This document shows positions 1 to 11,846 of a stretch of 64,000 bases of DNA, piece after piece. The stretch lies in NCBI GenBank assembly GCA_946894095.1, contig OX335646.2:16052077-16116076 (forward strand), written 5' to 3'. The stretch is from Incurvaria masculella (taxonomy: Eukaryota; Arthropoda; Insecta; Lepidoptera; Incurvariidae). Numbering within the stretch: the stretch's first letter is position 1; the number at the start of each line of letters is the position of its first letter. The position numbers and the translations under genes are program-made. The notes under the pieces are model-generated. The model saw only the letters and a program-made list of their open reading frames with translations, was not told where the DNA came from and did no database searches.

Positions 1-2413
1 CATGGTATCCGAAGATACGTTGCGATCTCGACTGTCTCATTACACCGCCATAAGCATGGCGTTGCTAAACGATAACATATTTGCACTCTTTGCAACTTAT
101 TAGCATGTTTTGAAATATGGTTAGTCAAATTCTGATTTAGAACAACTCGCCGTGGCCTGGCATTTTAGATTTATGATTTAATTTCTCTACACTTTTTTTT
201 CTTCACGTTAAGTTGCTTATGTCTTCATCATTAAAAAGCCAAATATTAAAACAAATGCATCAAAACCCATTGTTTGATGCATTTGGTTTAAAAAAAGAAT
301 AATGAAAAATGGTCAAGAATAATGCCTAAAACAATTTACACTTTTTAAAACAGAGCTGTAACATAACAGAAAGTGCATATTGCTTGCTACACAAAGCTTG
401 CAGGAGGGGTCCAAAAACTAAATAAGGCAGATAACCTGTTTATCGGAAGCAGTCCTTTTTTAACGGAAATGGCTCTTTTTAACCGACTTCAAAAAAGGAG
501 GAGGTTATTAACATTTATTTTCAATAGAATATAATAAACATTTTTAAAAATCGTCATGGATGGACAAGTCCGCTTTTGTTCAACGGCTCCTCATTTATAT
601 GGTTTGAGATCAATATTTGGAACAACAGAATTAAAATATCTGTAATAGTCCTGGCTGAGGAGGAATGAGGACGGAAACACGATGAATGAACCTTTTCTCG
701 ATAGAAAACATTCCATGAGTGCTTACGGTTAATTGCGTTATTTTAAAACGCAATTAAATATTATTTCCTATAATTTACAAAAAACTAATCTTCATTGAAA
801 ATGTGATCGACGCCACTAATATATTGTTCCCATATATAAAATACATGTATAAAATCCCATGTGTGTGCAAAATTGAAGCGCGTTGGTAACTTTTTGATTA
901 ATCGCGACCACAGACTTGTGTTATCAATTTGAATTTACGCACTCAGGTTAAGCTTACTTTCGGTTGGGTTTGTGTGCAGCATCTATCCGAAATATTCCCA
1001 GGCGAAGTGTTTTGAACAATATGTTTTCCCAAAAGCACGTATCGCAGTAAGTCCGACTTTCTCTCGACACGGGTCGCGACGTGACGTTCCCAAGGTCGAC
1101 AAAGGATTTCCCAGGGTCTCGGTTCGGGCGATGCTGCTAGCAGCCCATGGGCACGCGCAGATTCAGTTGAGGCCGAGATATCATCTCGTATTCGCGCAAT
1201 CACACAATCGGTGTGCTGAGTATAGGACTTTCTCCCAATTATAATAAGCCACCTTGTTACGTTGATCCTAGTTCGTTAGGCAAACAATTGAGGCGAGCAT
1301 TCGAGCTAAAGAGGTTTCTTTTGAATCAGCTGGCGGCGGGGCTCACACGATTTAAGAATACAATTGCGATTAAAATGTATTATTTTCTTTTGTTTGTATC
1401 CATCTTATTGGCAGCCCAAGTTTCTTCGGACCAAGTCAAACTTTACCACAAACAATAAAATGAGTATGGTAATATCAAATCATAAACTACACTAAGTTGC
1501 GGCACATAATAATTGTTCTGAGATTTAGTTTAACTCAGTCAAGAAGAACCCTCAAATAAACTTACCTGGTGTTTAGATATTTTTTCTCGTTCACCTTATC
1601 TTCATGTTTCTGAAAAACATACATTTTTGGTAGAACAGTTTAACGCAAATAACTAACAACTCTTTTGAGAGTGGGCGGACCAACTTTAGTACGCGTTTTA
1701 AGGTCGGACTAAACCGGTTTTTGCATGAATAGTCCGGTGCTAATCTCATACTAAGTTTTGACAAAACCTCTCTGAATACGACTGTAATAGAATAAAATGC
1801 GATGTATGCGTTGCATACATATAGTCCTCGTCAGTTAAAACACATACATAAATGTTTTTTACAACAGGTGCGGGTAACGACTGTTGTAGAAATCGTGAAT
1901 CTTGCTAGTCGCTGCTGGCGTGTTCTTTATCTTTAGTATTTTATTATTCTTTAACTTTTTCGACCAACATTTATTATTTATGTATTCACTTTCATTGGAA
2001 AATTATCTGGGCATTGCGTTCGCTCGACGAATGTTTCACGTCGCGCACGAGTGAACCTGCGTTGTCGCCGCGCGTTCGTTACTTATACTTTACGGTGGTC
2101 TTGTCCAAATGCTGAAATCCAAAATTTTCATAATAGCTATGTCGGTACCTAAATCCGTACCGTAGGAGCATGTATTAAAAGATGCCTGTCTGTGGATGAA
2201 GCGAAATAGTTGCTGCTGTGATTGTACCGTATGGCGCTCCATCATCTCTGCCTACCCCTACGAGAAAGCGGCGTGAACTTTTGTATGTATATGGTACCTA
2301 AAAGATAAAGGGTTACTACCACAATTTATTATTCTATGTTTCTACATTATCATATTAGAATATAATTTACCACCTCCGTGTGCACCTGCAGCCTTAATTC
2401 CTGTATTGCATAG
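1..2413. other. Intergenic, no gene seen; dispersed repeat fragments
   Basis: AT-rich sequence with only short, non-conserved open frames. Around 482-515 is the aaccgacttcaaaaaagg repeat piece, which recurs inverted near 9615-9640. Positions 1540-1660 match segments at 15697-15830 and 24555-24720 (gaagaaccc, then a cluster ending near a gtctaaagcaaagaactaa-type motif), so this is an old dispersed repeat. Positions 1660-1790 match 36660-36790. No promoter or exon could be supported. Confidence 0.6.
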
Positions 2414-2955
2414 TTAAGGTGGCCCAACCCGGCGGCACTAACTCATTCGCGGGCACGGCACAAAACCGTGCTGTGGGACCTTCTCCGTTTCAAAGAAAAA
2501 GACAGGCTCCGTCATGAGGAAGATGCTAAATGTCCACAAAAAAGACAATGTGCATAGTGTATGATTTGGTAAGATTTACGAAAATTTTAATTACAAAACG
2601 ACTTATAGCTAAAAGTAAACCACGACCGCTGTAGTCCAAAATCTAACAGAAACCAAATAGATTATAAATCTTGATTAAATAAGCTATGCCTGATGACTAA
2701 TCTTTTTAAGATGTTCTTACTTTATCATAGCGTAATCCACCTCCAAAGTTATTGTATAAAACGCGCGAAAAATTCGAACTTTCGGACCTTATAACTTAGA
2801 AACCAAACACAATTTCACAATTCCAACGGTCATCAGACATCTAGTTCGATCAATTAAAGCTATTTTGAGCAAAATTTGGGATATTTGACAAGAAATATGG
2901 GCGTGATCTTCTTTCCCCGTTTGTATCGGGAGTTGAGCGGGTTGGGCCACCTTAA
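2414..2955. mobile_element. TTAA-flanked MITE, copy 1
   Basis: An element of about 540 bp starts ttaaGGTGGCCCAACCC and ends with the inverse, GGGTTGGGCCACCttaa. A second copy of the same build lies at 48130-48679. TTAA at both ends of both copies suggests a TTAA target-site duplication, as in the piggyBac superfamily, although the terminal bases are not the usual piggyBac ones. The interior has no coding capacity, so this is a non-autonomous element. Confidence 0.75.
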
Positions 2956-4368
2956 GCAATAATTCTTTAAAATAAAATATTGTTCAAAACTACTGGAAGT
3001 GTATAGGTTACACTGGTATTCAACGTGTATTCAAGTGTTTTACAAAATGTAATCTACTGGTATTTCTTGGGGCAAAAATGTTTCAAATACCAAAAAATCA
3101 CCTAAATTATTATTCGTATCATTTTTTCTGCTTTAGCTTGGCCTTCTCTTTGAACGTCTTAGCCGCCGCCGCTGCCGCTCCACTCCCGCGGCGGCGGCGG
3201 AGGCGGCGGAGGCGGTGGCGGTACGGAGGTGCATTGCCCCGCGTGTTGGAGTGTACGCTCACAATGAGCCCGCAATGGTGTAAATCAGACTTTCGATTCC
3301 CAAGCTCTCTGCTTTTTGTCTGTAATACATCACAACAAGGCTTGTTCGATGAAACCATCACGGCATATCATGCATTGCAAGAAATTGCGTTTAGTGCACG
3401 CTAATAATTATAATAATTATTTGTCATGTTATTATGGAGGTTTCAATATTTTGTCAGTCTTTAAATCCAGACTCGATGACATCTCAAGGTCCCGAAGAAA
3501 ACCGAATCTGTGATTTTAACGCACACGATGATATTCGTTGCCTGATATTAAGGCGCTAGGACTAGCCAACTACTCGCGCCATACAAATGCACTTTTTAAC
3601 AAATGTAATTATATGTAGTGAAACGCTTCAGCAAATCCAAATAGAACTCCAGACTGATAATGGATTGTTAATATTTTTTGATTCCATCATTTATTTAAAT
3701 AATAATAAAAATAAAAAAGTTGATTTTTCTCGTTAGAAATCTGAAAGTAATTCGATTTCTAGATATAAGCAAAAACAGCATATATGCATAAACAAAAAAA
3801 TCCATTTGCTTTTAGATATCTACATTTAGTCAAAAAAGTTCGGAAATGGACACCGTTTCCGCAATGTATTTTGTATAGAAAAAGGAAACATACATTAACG
3901 AAAATAGGTTGATTCCTAGACAAGGAATCATATATTGTAAGAATGACACTTATAATCGTCAGACTTAGTTAGTTAACTTGGGGTGCCTCGTCTAACTTTG
4001 CGATTTGGCTAGTACCAGGGCCTTAGGTACAAAATATCAATTAAATTAGAACACTGCTTACGTTTGTGAGGAGAGCGTAATTTTTTCCTTAGAGCTCAAA
4101 AAGGATAAAACATTTCTTCATACATATTTTGGCACTCCCGTTCGTAGACCGCGTTAAGGATGGAATTGAAATAAATTCCACTCACAGTTGTAGGGCAAAA
4201 TCAATTTAGGTTGATCCCACCGCATTCAATAGAATGTGGGAAAAGAGGCAAAGATAATTGTATCTAAATTCCCTTCAGTTCACTGCAGTCGTTCGTTGCA
4301 CATAACGTAATTTCCGTAAAAAATTGTGTCTCAGAAAAAACACACCTTAGTTCAACTTGTCGCCGTTT
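2956..4368. other. Intergenic; GGC triplet run and a dispersed repeat
   Basis: Positions 3160-3225 are a GCC/GGC-rich triplet run that makes open frames on both strands (Ala- or Arg-rich) with no other coding character. Positions 3720-4035 share extended similarity with 45890-46185, including the ggaatcatatatt and ggggtgcctc blocks, marking an unnamed dispersed repeat. Nothing else was recognised. Confidence 0.5.
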
Positions 4369-4691
4369 TTAGGGTTCCGTACCCAAAGGGTAAAAACGGA
4401 ACCCTATTACTAAGCCTCCGCTGTCCGTCCGTCCGTCCGTCTGTCACAGGGCTGTATCTCATAAACCGTAATAGGTAGGCAGGTGACATTTTCACAGAGT
4501 GTGTATCTATTTTGCCACTAAACAGCAAATAGGTAAATTAATATTTTAAAATATTTTCAAAATAGGTAAACTTTAAAAATAATAATAATGAAAGGGGGTC
4601 CTTATACAAAGAATGTGTTTTTTTGTGTTAAACCTTGTACGTTGGTACGGAACCCTTCGTGTGCGAGTCCGACTCGCACTTGGCCGGTTCT
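4369..4691 (+). repeat. Lepidopteran dispersed repeat, GTCCGTCC type, near full length
   Basis: It begins tagggttccgtacccaaagg, runs through a (GTCC)n stretch and tcacagggctgtatctca, and ends with cgagtccgactcgcacttgg and a T-run. Other copies are at 5605-5745 (-), 39295-39380 (+), 39808-40083 (-) and 44328-44625 (+). No coding capacity. The family is common in lepidopteran genomes. It abuts an oppositely oriented SINE directly at 4692. Confidence 0.8.
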
Positions 4692-5108
4692 TTTTTAAGC
4701 AACCTGACACGGATAGTGAACACCACACGACTACCGTTATGATATGAGCCCAATAGACCACATTCCCGAAGGAATGAGTTGCCATGCTAGGACCTTCCCT
4801 TTTATGAGCAGGGCTAAAGTGAACTTTAGGGCTACATTGAAAACACGGACAATTTTTAATTACCGCTTCGACCATATTTTCATTCCATGCGACGGTACCA
4901 ACTCGGGCGGGCTTAAACCCTACCACCTAGTAGGGGAAGCCGACCTAAAGCTTTACATGGATTCCAAAATAAGGAGCAGCTCGCATTCGTGACGAAATGC
5001 ACTTATCCAACTCAGAAAGAGAAAGAAAGTGGTGCATGCACGGGAGAGAATTTGAACCTAGATCTCTGGTGTGCAAGGCAAGGCCCCGCGCCACTAGGCT
5101 GCAAGCCA
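4692..5108 (-). mobile_element. tRNA-headed SINE, family A
   Basis: Read on the minus strand, this starts with a tRNA-like head (A-box-like ctagtggcgcgg, B-box ggttcaaattc). It continues through the cactttctttctctttc linker into a body shared by at least twelve other copies in the window, with markers ggtaggg, gttggtacc, gtccgtgttttc, gggaaggtcct and ttccttcggg. It is one of the most complete tRNA-headed copies. Confidence 0.8.
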
Positions 5109-6099
5109 CTCAAATCAAAATCAAAACGGCCGCCACCGCATCGCCGCCGCGCAACCGACTCGGTGGAAAGCGGTTTAGATTGGAAGGGAATTGCAACGAG
5201 TTCGTAGGAGCCCGTAGCCTCAGGGCCTCTCGCTAAACGTGACTTTGCGGCGAAACACAAAATGATGTTGAAGTGAAACTTCCGAAGGCGCGGTAGGGAA
5301 AATTGACCTTGATCAGGTGAAAATGTGAAGCACTTCCCCTCCCCCCTAAGAATAAAGATGGCAGCACCTACACCTAAAATCTTTGCCTATTTGAATGCGG
5401 TGTAATTTCACGTATTGAATGTATTATTAGAATTGAGATTATAAAATTATATGCTACTTGCATTGGGTATTTAACTACAGTATTTTTACGTACGTAGTCA
5501 TTATACAGCACCGTAACATGAATCGGAAGATCGGTAAATAATTTCAAATGTCGAGACACAACAAACTTCCTTAGTTCAAATAGCTACTGTATACAGAAGT
5601 CACTGACTTCGGAAAATTATTGTGACAGACGTACTGACGGACGGACCGACGGACGGAAAGACGGACGGATGGACGGATGGACAGCGAAGGCTTAGTAATA
5701 GGGTTCCGTTGGCACCTTTTGGGTACGGAACCCTAAAACGACATATATCATAGGGACTGTGAGAATATGGAAAATATGTATGTAACGCCTAATGAATATT
5801 AAGGCATTGAAAAGCAGTTTTCTGCATTCTCTGAGAAATTCCGCAAATCTTTGAGTGAGATCTACTTTCTATTCAAATAATGAGCGGCGCGCCGCGCCCA
5901 GGGGCGCCGCGCCCAGGGGCGGCGAAGGCCGTGCTGCGGCGGCGGCTTGTTATTGTCGATGGCTTGCGATTGATCCGCGCAGGCGCAGCGCAGCGCACGT
6001 GCGCTTAGTGTTAAGAACGACCAACACTTTATGCACTCGCTTGGATGAAACATTTGAAGTGATTCCATCCACATTAAGCCATTAGAAGTATTTTTGTGA
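5109..6099. other. Intergenic with partial repeat and a GC-rich tandem
   Basis: Positions 5605-5745 are a partial minus-strand copy of the GTCCGTCC repeat (ggacgga run, then gggttccgttggcacc and ggtacggaaccctaaa). Positions 5887-5930 hold two tandem copies of a gcgccgcgcccagggg-like unit in a short GC-rich island. No splice-compatible coding exon was recognised. Confidence 0.55.
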
Positions 6100-6440
6100 A
6101 AAGGACGTGAAGGCTCGTAGGTTAAGGGTGTGGGGACTTTCCTATCCATGCCAGAGGTCATGGGTTCAAAACTTCTCTCCGTTCGTGAATCACTTTTTTT
6201 TTCTTTCTAAGTTGGATAAGTCGTCGAAACGAATGTAAGCTGTAAACCATGTACAATGTCCTCTTCCCCTACTTGCTGGCAGATAAGCCGGCCCGCGTTG
6301 GTACCGTAGCATTGGAGGAAAAGATGGTCCGTGTTTTCCCTTTAGTTCAATGTAGCCGTCCTGGAATGTCACCTGATTTTTTCGGGAATGCGATGTGTTT
6401 GACTAATATCATGATGGTAGTGTGGTTTTAACCATTCAGG
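6100..6440 (+). mobile_element. tRNA-headed SINE, family A
   Basis: A tRNA-like head at about 6100-6180 contains a B-box-like gggttcaaaact. The ctttctaagttggataag linker follows, then the family A body (cccgcgttggtaccgtagca, gtccgtgttttccc, ttcgggaatgcgatgtg, atcatgatggtag). Part of the centre is missing compared with the copy at 4692-5108. Confidence 0.7.
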
Positions 6441-7440
6441 TCCAGTCACGCAAAACAAAAAAAACGAATACAAGATGAGTACTCCAGACTGTACATGACT
6501 TAAATTGTACTACCACTGTCGGATTCGATTAAAAAATAGAAAAAATACAATAAGACTAACATTCACCCTTAGAAATCATATCCATTAATAAAATGAACAT
6601 AACTTTCATGCCTATATTAAGTCAAACCTAAGTTCAGATGGACATTGATGAATGCGTCACTTTCTAACCGCAACTGTCGAGTAGAAACATATATCCGGAG
6701 CCTAGTCGAAGAAGTGAAACCTTCTGCAACCAGACTCCATCTTGAGTAAAGCATATCTCTATATCTCTTTATTTTCCTTTTCTTTTTCCTGCAATCCAAT
6801 TAAAAAGAGCATGGTATATATTATGATGAACGGTCTATCATCTTTAGTTGGAATAATCTTGTTGACACTTATTTTAGGTGCATCTAATATTGTTCATTTT
6901 AAAACCTTGGGTTTAGTAATAAAAATATTATAAACAATATTCATTTATTATCTTAAAAATGATAATATTGTTTAAAGTAAATCATTAAAATTAATAATTT
7001 ATTTTATTTGCGAATCTTAATAAAAACTATATCAAAAATAAGAATTAAATACGTACTAGCTAAAATGAAAACCGTCCAGGAGCAGTCGAGACGGGATTGC
7101 AGCAGTGCCGGGGGCCCCCGACAACCCTGGTGCCCATCAGACGAGATAAAAAATCTCATCCATGGGCACCGAGTGCGGGAAGGCCCCCATAACGCTCGCT
7201 GCGTTCCCCCTCTGGACAGCCAGACTGATGCGTTGGAGGACGAACGACGAAACAATGTCGCCCGTCGCAAAAGATTTCAATGCGCGGCGCTCTCTACGGT
7301 TTTTGGTAATTTAGGAACTTATTATTTTGTTGAATTACGATTTGTTATCTCTAGTGACATTTGACACTTCTGTATGAATCATAGGAAGATGTTAATCAAA
7401 AGATGTAACTACAATTGTTTGTTTGTTAATGATCGTCTTA
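6441..7440. other. Intergenic; fragment with a stem-loop
   Basis: Positions 7070-7290 are GC-richer than their surroundings and contain a stem, ggtgcccatcagacgagat, pairing with atctcatccatgggcacc around 7131-7168. This is probably the tail of a retroelement that I cannot name. The rest is AT-rich with no recognised feature. Confidence 0.4.
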
Positions 7441-7529
7441 TTATTGTTTTATTACTTACTGAAAGAGGTTACAATGTAAAATAACTGCACGTAAACTTAC
7501 ATTGCAACCTCTTACATAAAAAATAATGA
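7441..7529 (+). other. Imperfect hairpin, pre-miRNA-like in size
   Basis: The left arm agaggttacaatgtaa (about 7464-7479) pairs with ttacattgcaacctct (about 7496-7511). Weaker T-rich/A-rich pairing extends outward, for a foldback of about 90 nt. Size and arm length would suit a microRNA precursor, but no known mature sequence was recognised and a MITE remnant is equally possible. Confidence 0.3.
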
Positions 7530-7812
7530 CCAGTCATGAATAATCTATATATTATATATATAAAATGCTAATGTGCGTACGTAAATACAGGATTTTCTCT
7601 ATCTCCACTAACTCCAATCAACTTCCCGTTGGGGTGGTAAATACCTCTTCGTCTCCCGGTGGGAGTAAGGGAGTTTGGTCGCGGTGGGTGGAAGTGGGTG
7701 ATTGTGGGTGGTGAAAATGTAGAAAAATATATATCTGCCCTTTTCTAACTTATGAAAACTTCCGGAAATGATATAAAAAACACTTTATTGTGTGCAGCTG
7801 TTTTAGTCGATC

Positions 7813-7985
7813 TGGAATGTTCTAGAAAGTTCTAAACATTTCTGGAATGATCTAGAAAGTTCTAAAACTTTCTGGAATAATCTAGATAGTTCTAAATTGT
7901 GTACAACTGTTGTAGTCGATCTGGAATGTTCTAGAAAGTTGTAAAAATTTCTGGAATGATCTAGAAATTTCTAAAATGTGTAAAA
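7813..7985. promoter_or_regulatory. Array of heat-shock-element-like GAA/TTC repeats inside the Helitron
   Basis: GAA and TTC triplets recur at 5-bp spacing in alternating orientation. At 7815, 7820, 7825 and 7830 they read GAA-TTC-GAA-TTC, a perfect four-subunit heat shock element. Further subunits lie at 7840 (TTC), 7845 (GAA), 7855 (GAA), 7860 (TTC), 7870 (TTC), 7875 (GAA), 7924 (GAA), 7929 (TTC), 7934 (GAA), 7949 (TTC), 7954 (GAA), 7964 (GAA) and 7969 (TTC). The block is a degenerate tandem of ttctggaatgatctagaaag. That HSF binds here is inference from the motif. Confidence 0.6.
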
Positions 7986-8050
7986 CTCCTGTAATCGGTC
8001 TAGAAGATCCAGATCGAAGATAGTATTTATACCAAGGATACCTTTAATAT

Positions 8051-8283
8051 CAAATGGATTTACCTTTAAACGCTTACAATTCCCGGTGAAATTGGCTTAC
8101 AGCATGACTATCAACAAAGCACAGGGCCAAACATTCCAATACTGTGGCGTTGACTTAAAGGAACCATGCTTTGCACACAGCCAATTGTACGTCGCATGCT
8201 CACGAGTAGGATCACCTCGAAATTGGTTCATTTACAGTCCAGACAATAAAACTGTAAACGTAGTCTATAAGCAAGTATTGTAA
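8051..8283 (+). pseudogene. Helitron PIF1-like helicase, C-terminal fragment
   Basis: The frame reads through the FKRLQFPVKLAYSMTINKAQ block, then GQTF, CGVDLKEPCF, LYVACSRVG and FIYSPDN, and stops at 8283. This is helicase domain VI of the Helitron Rep/helicase (superfamily 1, PIF1-like), where T-x-N-K-x-Q-G-Q and Y-V-A-x-S-R are conserved. There is no start codon or upstream helicase motif nearby, so it is a 5'-truncated remnant of a transposon gene, not a host gene. Confidence 0.85.
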
Positions 8284-8845
8284 GAAAAAAAAATGTTACT
8301 AAAATAAAAAGTGTAAATGTATTATATATGTGTAAATAAGACATACATTTTCTATTTACCAAGGTGTTTCGTATTTTAACTTATAATTATTTCAATTCGT
8401 TAATTAGTTAATTCGTTTGATTGTTTGATATACTCTATCTAATCGTATGTTTAATGGTAAAATGAGTCACTCAATATCTTGGTTCGTTTTCCTCATAAAA
8501 CTTTGTAAAAGTAAGGAAGGTGATAGGGTTAATCCCGCCTTTGTTGGTTTCGTATCAATTTCTATGTAGCAGTGCCAGTGCAGAAAGGGTCTGGCGGCAC
8601 ATGCTTTTAAAATTAGCTCCCAAATGTTTACGAAGCTCTAAATGGGACTTTGTCGAAGGTTTTCATTAAATCATGCCATATCGGTTCAAACGATTTTGAT
8701 TAAATTTGGTAGATGGATGCATAGTCCTGGACCAGCCTTCTGGTGGGTTACTTTTTATTCAGGAAATAATTCAGACCGAAGTCATTCCATCACGACATTG
8801 ACCCGAGCGGAGCCGGGTACCGCAGCTAGTACTTATTAAGCATCT

Positions 8846-9327
8846 ATGATCAGAACTGCCCGAATTGCGCTCGCGCCCTACGGCTCTCCCCGCCCGTGCA
8901 TCCGCCGCCGGGCGGGCGCGGAGGGGGCCCGCGGCGTCAGATCACTGCACCCGCACCGCGCCGCGCCGGGTGCAGTGATCTGCACCCGGCGCCCCCCCCC
9001 CTCTCTATGTCACTGGGTCACGAGGGGGGGGGGGTGGAGGTGGAGGTGGGGGGAGCGATGTGTGCGCGAGCGGCGTGCGCGCGCGCAGTCTAGTGTCCGC
9101 CGCGCAGCCGCCGCGCGCCCGCAGCATGCACGCCTCCACTCTCCCCGCGAGCGCCGCGCGCTAACCCGATCCAGGACACAGTGATACTCGAATAGTTAAT
9201 TAAATTGAAGCCTGTAAGTAACGAATGCTAGTGTGCAGCAGTGTAGTGTAGTTGTGCGGTGGTGCGCCGGTGTTGACGTTGGCTGTCCGGTTGGTTGCAG
9301 GTGGCACGTAGGGCGGCGCTCGCGAAC
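8846..9327 (+). promoter_or_regulatory. GC-rich promoter / 5' UTR region of the ZP-domain gene
   Basis: A CpG-rich island sits directly upstream of the signal-peptide exon, in otherwise AT-rich DNA. It contains a perfect 16-bp inverted repeat: cagatcactgcacccg at 8938-8953 and its complement at 8967-8982, with a 13-bp loop. A G-run and a CGCGCG-rich stretch follow. The transcription start was not located. The cag at 9298-9300 could be a splice acceptor for an upstream untranslated exon. Confidence 0.5.
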
Positions 9328-9378
9328 ATGAAGAGGACGAGGTTTCTGCTGGTCGCATTCGTCGCGTTCCTTTTAAAG
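9328..9378 (+). CDS. dyl: ZP-domain protein (miniature/dusky/dusky-like group), exon 1: signal peptide
   Basis: This exon encodes MKRTRFLLVAFVAFLLK: a basic start and a hydrophobic core, that is, most of a secretory signal peptide. It ends AAG|GTAAGA, a strong splice donor in phase 0, which fits the phase-0 acceptor at 27570/27571 that continues with E-A-R-C. The start ATG is the first in this frame after the GC-rich 5' region. Joining to the downstream exon gives a 606-residue precursor. The join is inferred from phase, from the need for a signal peptide on a ZP protein, and from the lack of another candidate; no transcript was available. Confidence 0.75.
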
Positions 9379-11846
9379 GTAAGACAGAACACATTGTTAT
9401 CACGTAGAAATAATCCACCGCGCTTTATGATGAGGTACGGCACCAAGAAAACATACTAATAGCTTCGGAACGATTATGGCATTATAACCTTATATGGGTT
9501 TCATAGCAAAATAGGACCCTTTTTCCACTTGTCTGAACGACAGAATATAGACAGTTTATTTTAAAGAAGAAGTTATCTTTGCAAACAATAAAATAAAAAG
9601 ATTGCGACGAATTGAGAACCTCCTCCTTTTTTAGGAGTCGTTAAAAATTTAATTCAAAGTTAAAATTACTTCTACATTTATGATTGCACACACAATTTTA
9701 ATATTGCGGTCTCATTCTGCAGCCGGACCTAAAGGCTTTTAGCATTGTGTTCAGATAATCAAGTCGTTTCAGGTAACGGAATATGTTTTTTTTAATAACC
9801 TTACTTTTGTATATATTTATAATATGTTTTTGAAAGTTTAATGAAACTAAAAACATTCCTATTGCAGAATAATAAATAGTCACTGAGTCATAATGGTCAT
9901 CTGCACTTTTAACGGTGATCAACGTGAGTATCATTCAATTTCTAATCGATAGCCCGAACAAGTCGATACTAGGACTGCCCGACGACGGCCAGTAGAGTTT
10001 ACAAGCGCAAGCTAATGCCACAACAGAATTTCTCTCAGCGAGCCGTAGTTGGAAAGTCCGCGGATCGCGTGTGACGGCGGTGGTGGCTGCGCATGCGCAG
10101 GTGGGAGATGTGCGAGCAGCGATGAGCGAGCATTCACGAGCTTTCACATGTTGCTAAGCCGTAGCTTTGATTGGGATAGCTGCGATTTATGTTCATTTCA
10201 GGACTCTCGTAAGGTAGTGATCATAAAAAACCTTATTGTTCACCTTTTAACAGAGTCTAGAAAGGTGGACCCAAGGCCGAAGGGCAATATATACCTAGGT
10301 ACCAATCATTAGCATGCCATGTACATGCTGGTAAAAGGAAATAATTAAGTTAAGCCTTTAAAATGTTGTCATAGAGAGAACTATCTCTATGGAGTGTACC
10401 ATACAAACTAAAAATGTAGTTACATATAAACAATTCATAGAAGCATTTATTTTCTTTAATATATTGACCAACCGGTTTGTGGTGTACATAATTAAGAAAA
10501 TTAACGAAAATAGTCTGATGTTCTGATATAGCTGGCGGTTATGTCGCCCTTACATAACCTTTGTCGAACATGCTGAAATGCTTTCGAATAAAATGTATTT
10601 TAATTAATGTTATTAGAATGACATTTAAAGTTTTTTTTAATTGCACCGTGGACAAATTAGGGCACGAATGTGCCTTTTACTAGTAATCGTATTACAGTTT
10701 TATTAGAAAATGATGAACAGTTTTGGTGGTTAAGTCACTGCCTTTCCTTTGGAGGAATATGAATAAAAAAATACTGCTAACCATGTAATGCAATATATCC
10801 TAACATACTAAATGAAAACATTTAAAAAAGTAATCTAAATTTATTATAAACGAATTTAATCTCAATAAAATAATAAGAGTGACATTTCCGTTTGTTTAAG
10901 AGATTTAAACATCTCTTATTTGTAATCATACTTTCTTTTAACTTTACGACTTGCATCTTTTCCTTATTCGATATTGAAATTTGCATTTTTGTTGACCCTG
11001 TCATTTGATGATTTGGCATTTATAAAAGACTATTGATACAATCGCATAGAATGACAAGTAGTCGATGCAGCAATTAAAAATCATCCCTATTTTACATTCA
11101 GCTTAATGTAGCCGTGCTCTAACAATGGGAACATCCTGGTATCGCAAGTAGCACCTTCGGAATGTTGTATTCCTATCTTAAATGTTGATAGTAAGTTTAT
11201 ATAAATCCATATATATAAAGTAAATCCATCTATATAAAATATCTTTGTTGAATATTTTTTAACCAAAGCTGTTTTCTTTTGATCGCCACATTATGGTATC
11301 CGGTGCGTAGTACATAGATCGTGATTTAAAAAGTTGACCAAATAATTACCATAGATTTTGGGATCATCACAATCCTTTGAATGAACTCAGCAATCGCCTT
11401 CATGGCGCTATTTGACAGAAGTCTAACATAAGCGCAGAGCCATGCTAGTGAGTTGAGATCGTATAAGCAATGATTCTTCGCAGTGCCTCCACCGGAAGAT
11501 TGATGACTTGCCGAGTGCACTCAATTACTTTTGCTGTCCATTTGACGCGGTGCTTACCTTTTATGAAGTTTTTCTTCAGATTGATTGTCGCTTAAGTTTC
11601 ATGAAGCGAATTTGATATTACGTTTTTATTGTTGGTAACTTGGTAAGAATTACAGTACATTATTTACTTTGATTTATGTATTGATCGATGAGATAGGCAC
11701 AAATTGATAAACAATATCAAAAGTAGCGTAAATAATAAGACATTTTGGAAATATGCCTCTGATCAGCATACATTTCTATCTGAATCAGGAATATAATGTC
11801 TCGAATTAGGATTGTGAATGAATGTCATTTCATTGTTCGGAATTCA

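Larger units (their letters stand above)
7544..8829 (+). mobile_element. Decayed Helitron with helicase remnant
   Basis: The 5' end tctatatattatatatat matches the TC-start, TATATA-rich 5' end of lepidopteran Helitrons. The 3' end has a hairpin, acccgagcggagccgggt, followed by CTAG at 8826-8829 before a T, the standard CTRR Helitron end. Between them are a heat-shock-element-like array (7813-7985) and the C-terminal part of a PIF1-type Helitron helicase (8051-8283). The Rep region and most of the helicase are missing, so it is non-autonomous. The two ends could also come from two merged copies. Confidence 0.7.

Noticed and set aside
3078..3404. 108-codon frame with Ala and Arg runs
   Set aside because: Driven by a GCC/GGC triplet run; open on both strands, no splice sites or conserved motif.
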